Below, piece by piece: positions 6,551 through 7,513 of a stretch of DNA of 7,513 nt. A model generated the notes under the pieces. It was not told where the DNA came from, searched no databases, and saw nothing but the letters and a program-made list of their open reading frames with translations. The first letter of the stretch is position 1. Each line of letters starts with the position of its first letter. The stretch is from an uncultured Bdellovibrio sp. (GTDB lineage Bacteria > Bdellovibrionota > Bdellovibrionia > Bdellovibrionales > Bdellovibrionaceae). The position numbers and the translations under genes were made by a program. Location of the stretch: positions 1 through 7,513 of the forward strand of contig CALMPX010000125.1 of NCBI GenBank assembly GCA_937871355.1, read 5' to 3'.

Positions 6551-7513
6551 ATGCAATTATATTATCGTTTATTCTTATTTATCGTTTTGTTTACGTCGAC
6601 TCTTTGGGCTCTGGATAAAGAGAGCATGATGTGGAAGCCTCCTACTTACGGCGAACAAAAAGCAATGGGATATGAGTTTAGTACTTTTACAGTGCCTCCA
6701 TCTTTAAAAGATGAAGTTAATTTTTGGATTAAAATTTATACTCAGTACAGTACCACGCAAGGTTTATTTCATGTAGCCGGAGACATTAACTCTATTTTGG
6801 GTGAAATTGATTTAACTGATATTTATTTAAATCCAAAATGGGGTCCTATCCGCCGCGAGATCGAAGCTAAAATTGTAATCGAACGTCAGCGCAAATTTAT
6901 CGCCAGAAAACATGGTATCAAAGATATTAAAACGGTGCGTTTGCAAATGGGCCTCAAAGATCGCATGCAAAAAGCTATCTTTGAGTCGGGTAAGTATCTA
7001 CCGATGATGGAGCAGATCTTTGAAGAAAACAATATTCCAAAAGAGTTAACCCGTGTCGTGTTTGTAGAAAGCTCTTTTAACACGGAAGCGCGCTCTAAAG
7101 TAGGGGCTAGTGGCTTATGGCAAATTATGCCAAATGTCGGCCATAAATATAAATACATTCAAAAAAGTTATGATAAGCGTGATCATCCAAAGTATGCCAC
7201 AAAGCTAGCCGCGGATATTTTTAAACAAAACTATAAAATTCTCAACTCATGGCCCCTGGCGGTGACGTCATATAACTTTGGCGTCGGCAGTATGCTTAAA
7301 GTCAGAAAAAAAATGGGCACAACCGATGCGAATCAAATATTTTCTTCAAATAATGTCAAAAAGCACATTGGCTTTGCTTCGAGAAATTTTTATGCCACGT
7401 TCCTCGCGGCGTTGCAGGTTGAGTCTCATGCCAATCTCTATTTTGGTGAACCGTTTATGGTTTCAAAACCTTTAAATATGGAGTATATCTATTTAGCTAA
7501 AGACACTAAATAT
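6551..7513 (+). CDS. Exported MltD-like lytic murein transglycosylase (3' end outside window)
   Basis: Predicted periplasmic enzyme that cleaves the MurNAc-GlcNAc bond of peptidoglycan, forming 1,6-anhydro-MurNAc ends. The frame is open from the ATG at 6551 to the window end (321 codons). The N-terminus is a signal peptide: Arg6, a hydrophobic core LFLFIVLF, and probable cleavage after Ala20 (STLWA/LD). There is no cysteine anywhere in the visible protein, so it is not a lipoprotein, unlike E. coli MltD. Residues 58-72 (FWIKIYTQYSTTQGL) and about 134-155 (ESGKYLPMMEQIFEENNIP) match segments that precede the SLT domain in MltD-type proteins. The SLT core shows catalytic Glu173 in VESSFN, GLWQIMP (188-194) and TSYNFGVGSM (239-248). 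LysM repeats often follow in this family but would lie beyond the window. An in-frame TAG at 6521 leaves no earlier ATG. No Shine-Dalgarno is seen, which slightly weakens the start assignment. Confidence 0.92.
   Translation, partial: MQLYYRLFLFIVLFTSTLWALDKESMMWKPPTYGEQKAMGYEFSTFTVPPSLKDEVNFWIKIYTQYSTTQGLFHVAGDINSILGEIDLTDIYLNPKWGPIRREIEAKIVIERQRKFIARKHGIKDIKTVRLQMGLKDRMQKAIFESGKYLPMMEQIFEENNIPKELTRVVFVESSFNTEARSKVGASGLWQIMPNVGHKYKYIQKSYDKRDHPKYATKLAADIFKQNYKILNSWPLAVTSYNFGVGSMLKVRKKMGTTDANQIFSSNNVKKHIGFASRNFYATFLAALQVESHANLYFGEPFMVSKPLNMEYIYLAKDTKY

Noticed and set aside
6517..6618. A 33-codon ORF (MLGVKKDD...) starting at the ATG at 6517 upstream of the transglycosylase
   Set aside because: It overlaps the signal-peptide coding region in another frame, has no ribosome binding site, and its hydrophobic residues come from the T-rich sequence encoding the real signal peptide.

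Overview
The window holds ordinary chromosomal genes from an AT-rich Gram-negative bacterium (about 40% GC by eye). A signal-peptide-bearing MltD-type lytic transglycosylase points to a Gram-negative envelope. The gene order (gltX-cysS-uvrB-uvrC) and protein character fit a low-GC relative of Bdellovibrio (Bdellovibrionota). That placement is inference from general resemblance, not a database match.

Positions 1-6234 (+ strand) are one tightly packed block. It holds the 3' end of gltX (glutamyl-tRNA synthetase), complete cysS (cysteinyl-tRNA synthetase), complete uvrB and complete uvrC. gltX and cysS are 2 nt apart. cysS and uvrB are separated by 45 nt. uvrB and uvrC overlap by one base (TAATG). 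The first two genes charge tRNAs. The last two encode the damage-verification/loading subunit (UvrB) and the dual-incision nuclease (UvrC) of nucleotide excision repair. Essentially every catalytic and metal-binding residue I know for these families is present.

Positions 6240-6455 (- strand) encode a 71-residue, two-helix membrane protein of unknown function, convergent with uvrC and only 5 nt from it. The 95-nt gap at 6456-6550 separates it from a divergent + strand gene. That gene starts at 6551 and runs off the end of the window; it encodes an exported MltD-like peptidoglycan lytic transglycosylase.

I found no tRNA or rRNA genes, insertion sequences, CRISPR arrays, integrase or attachment sites, and no convincing intrinsic terminator. 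I see no sign of a novel multi-gene system. The points most worth a second look are the one-base uvrB/uvrC coupling within a tRNA-synthetase operon, the roughly 40-residue Lys-rich N-terminal extension of UvrC, the uncharacterised small membrane protein convergent with uvrC, and the non-lipoprotein form of the MltD-like enzyme.
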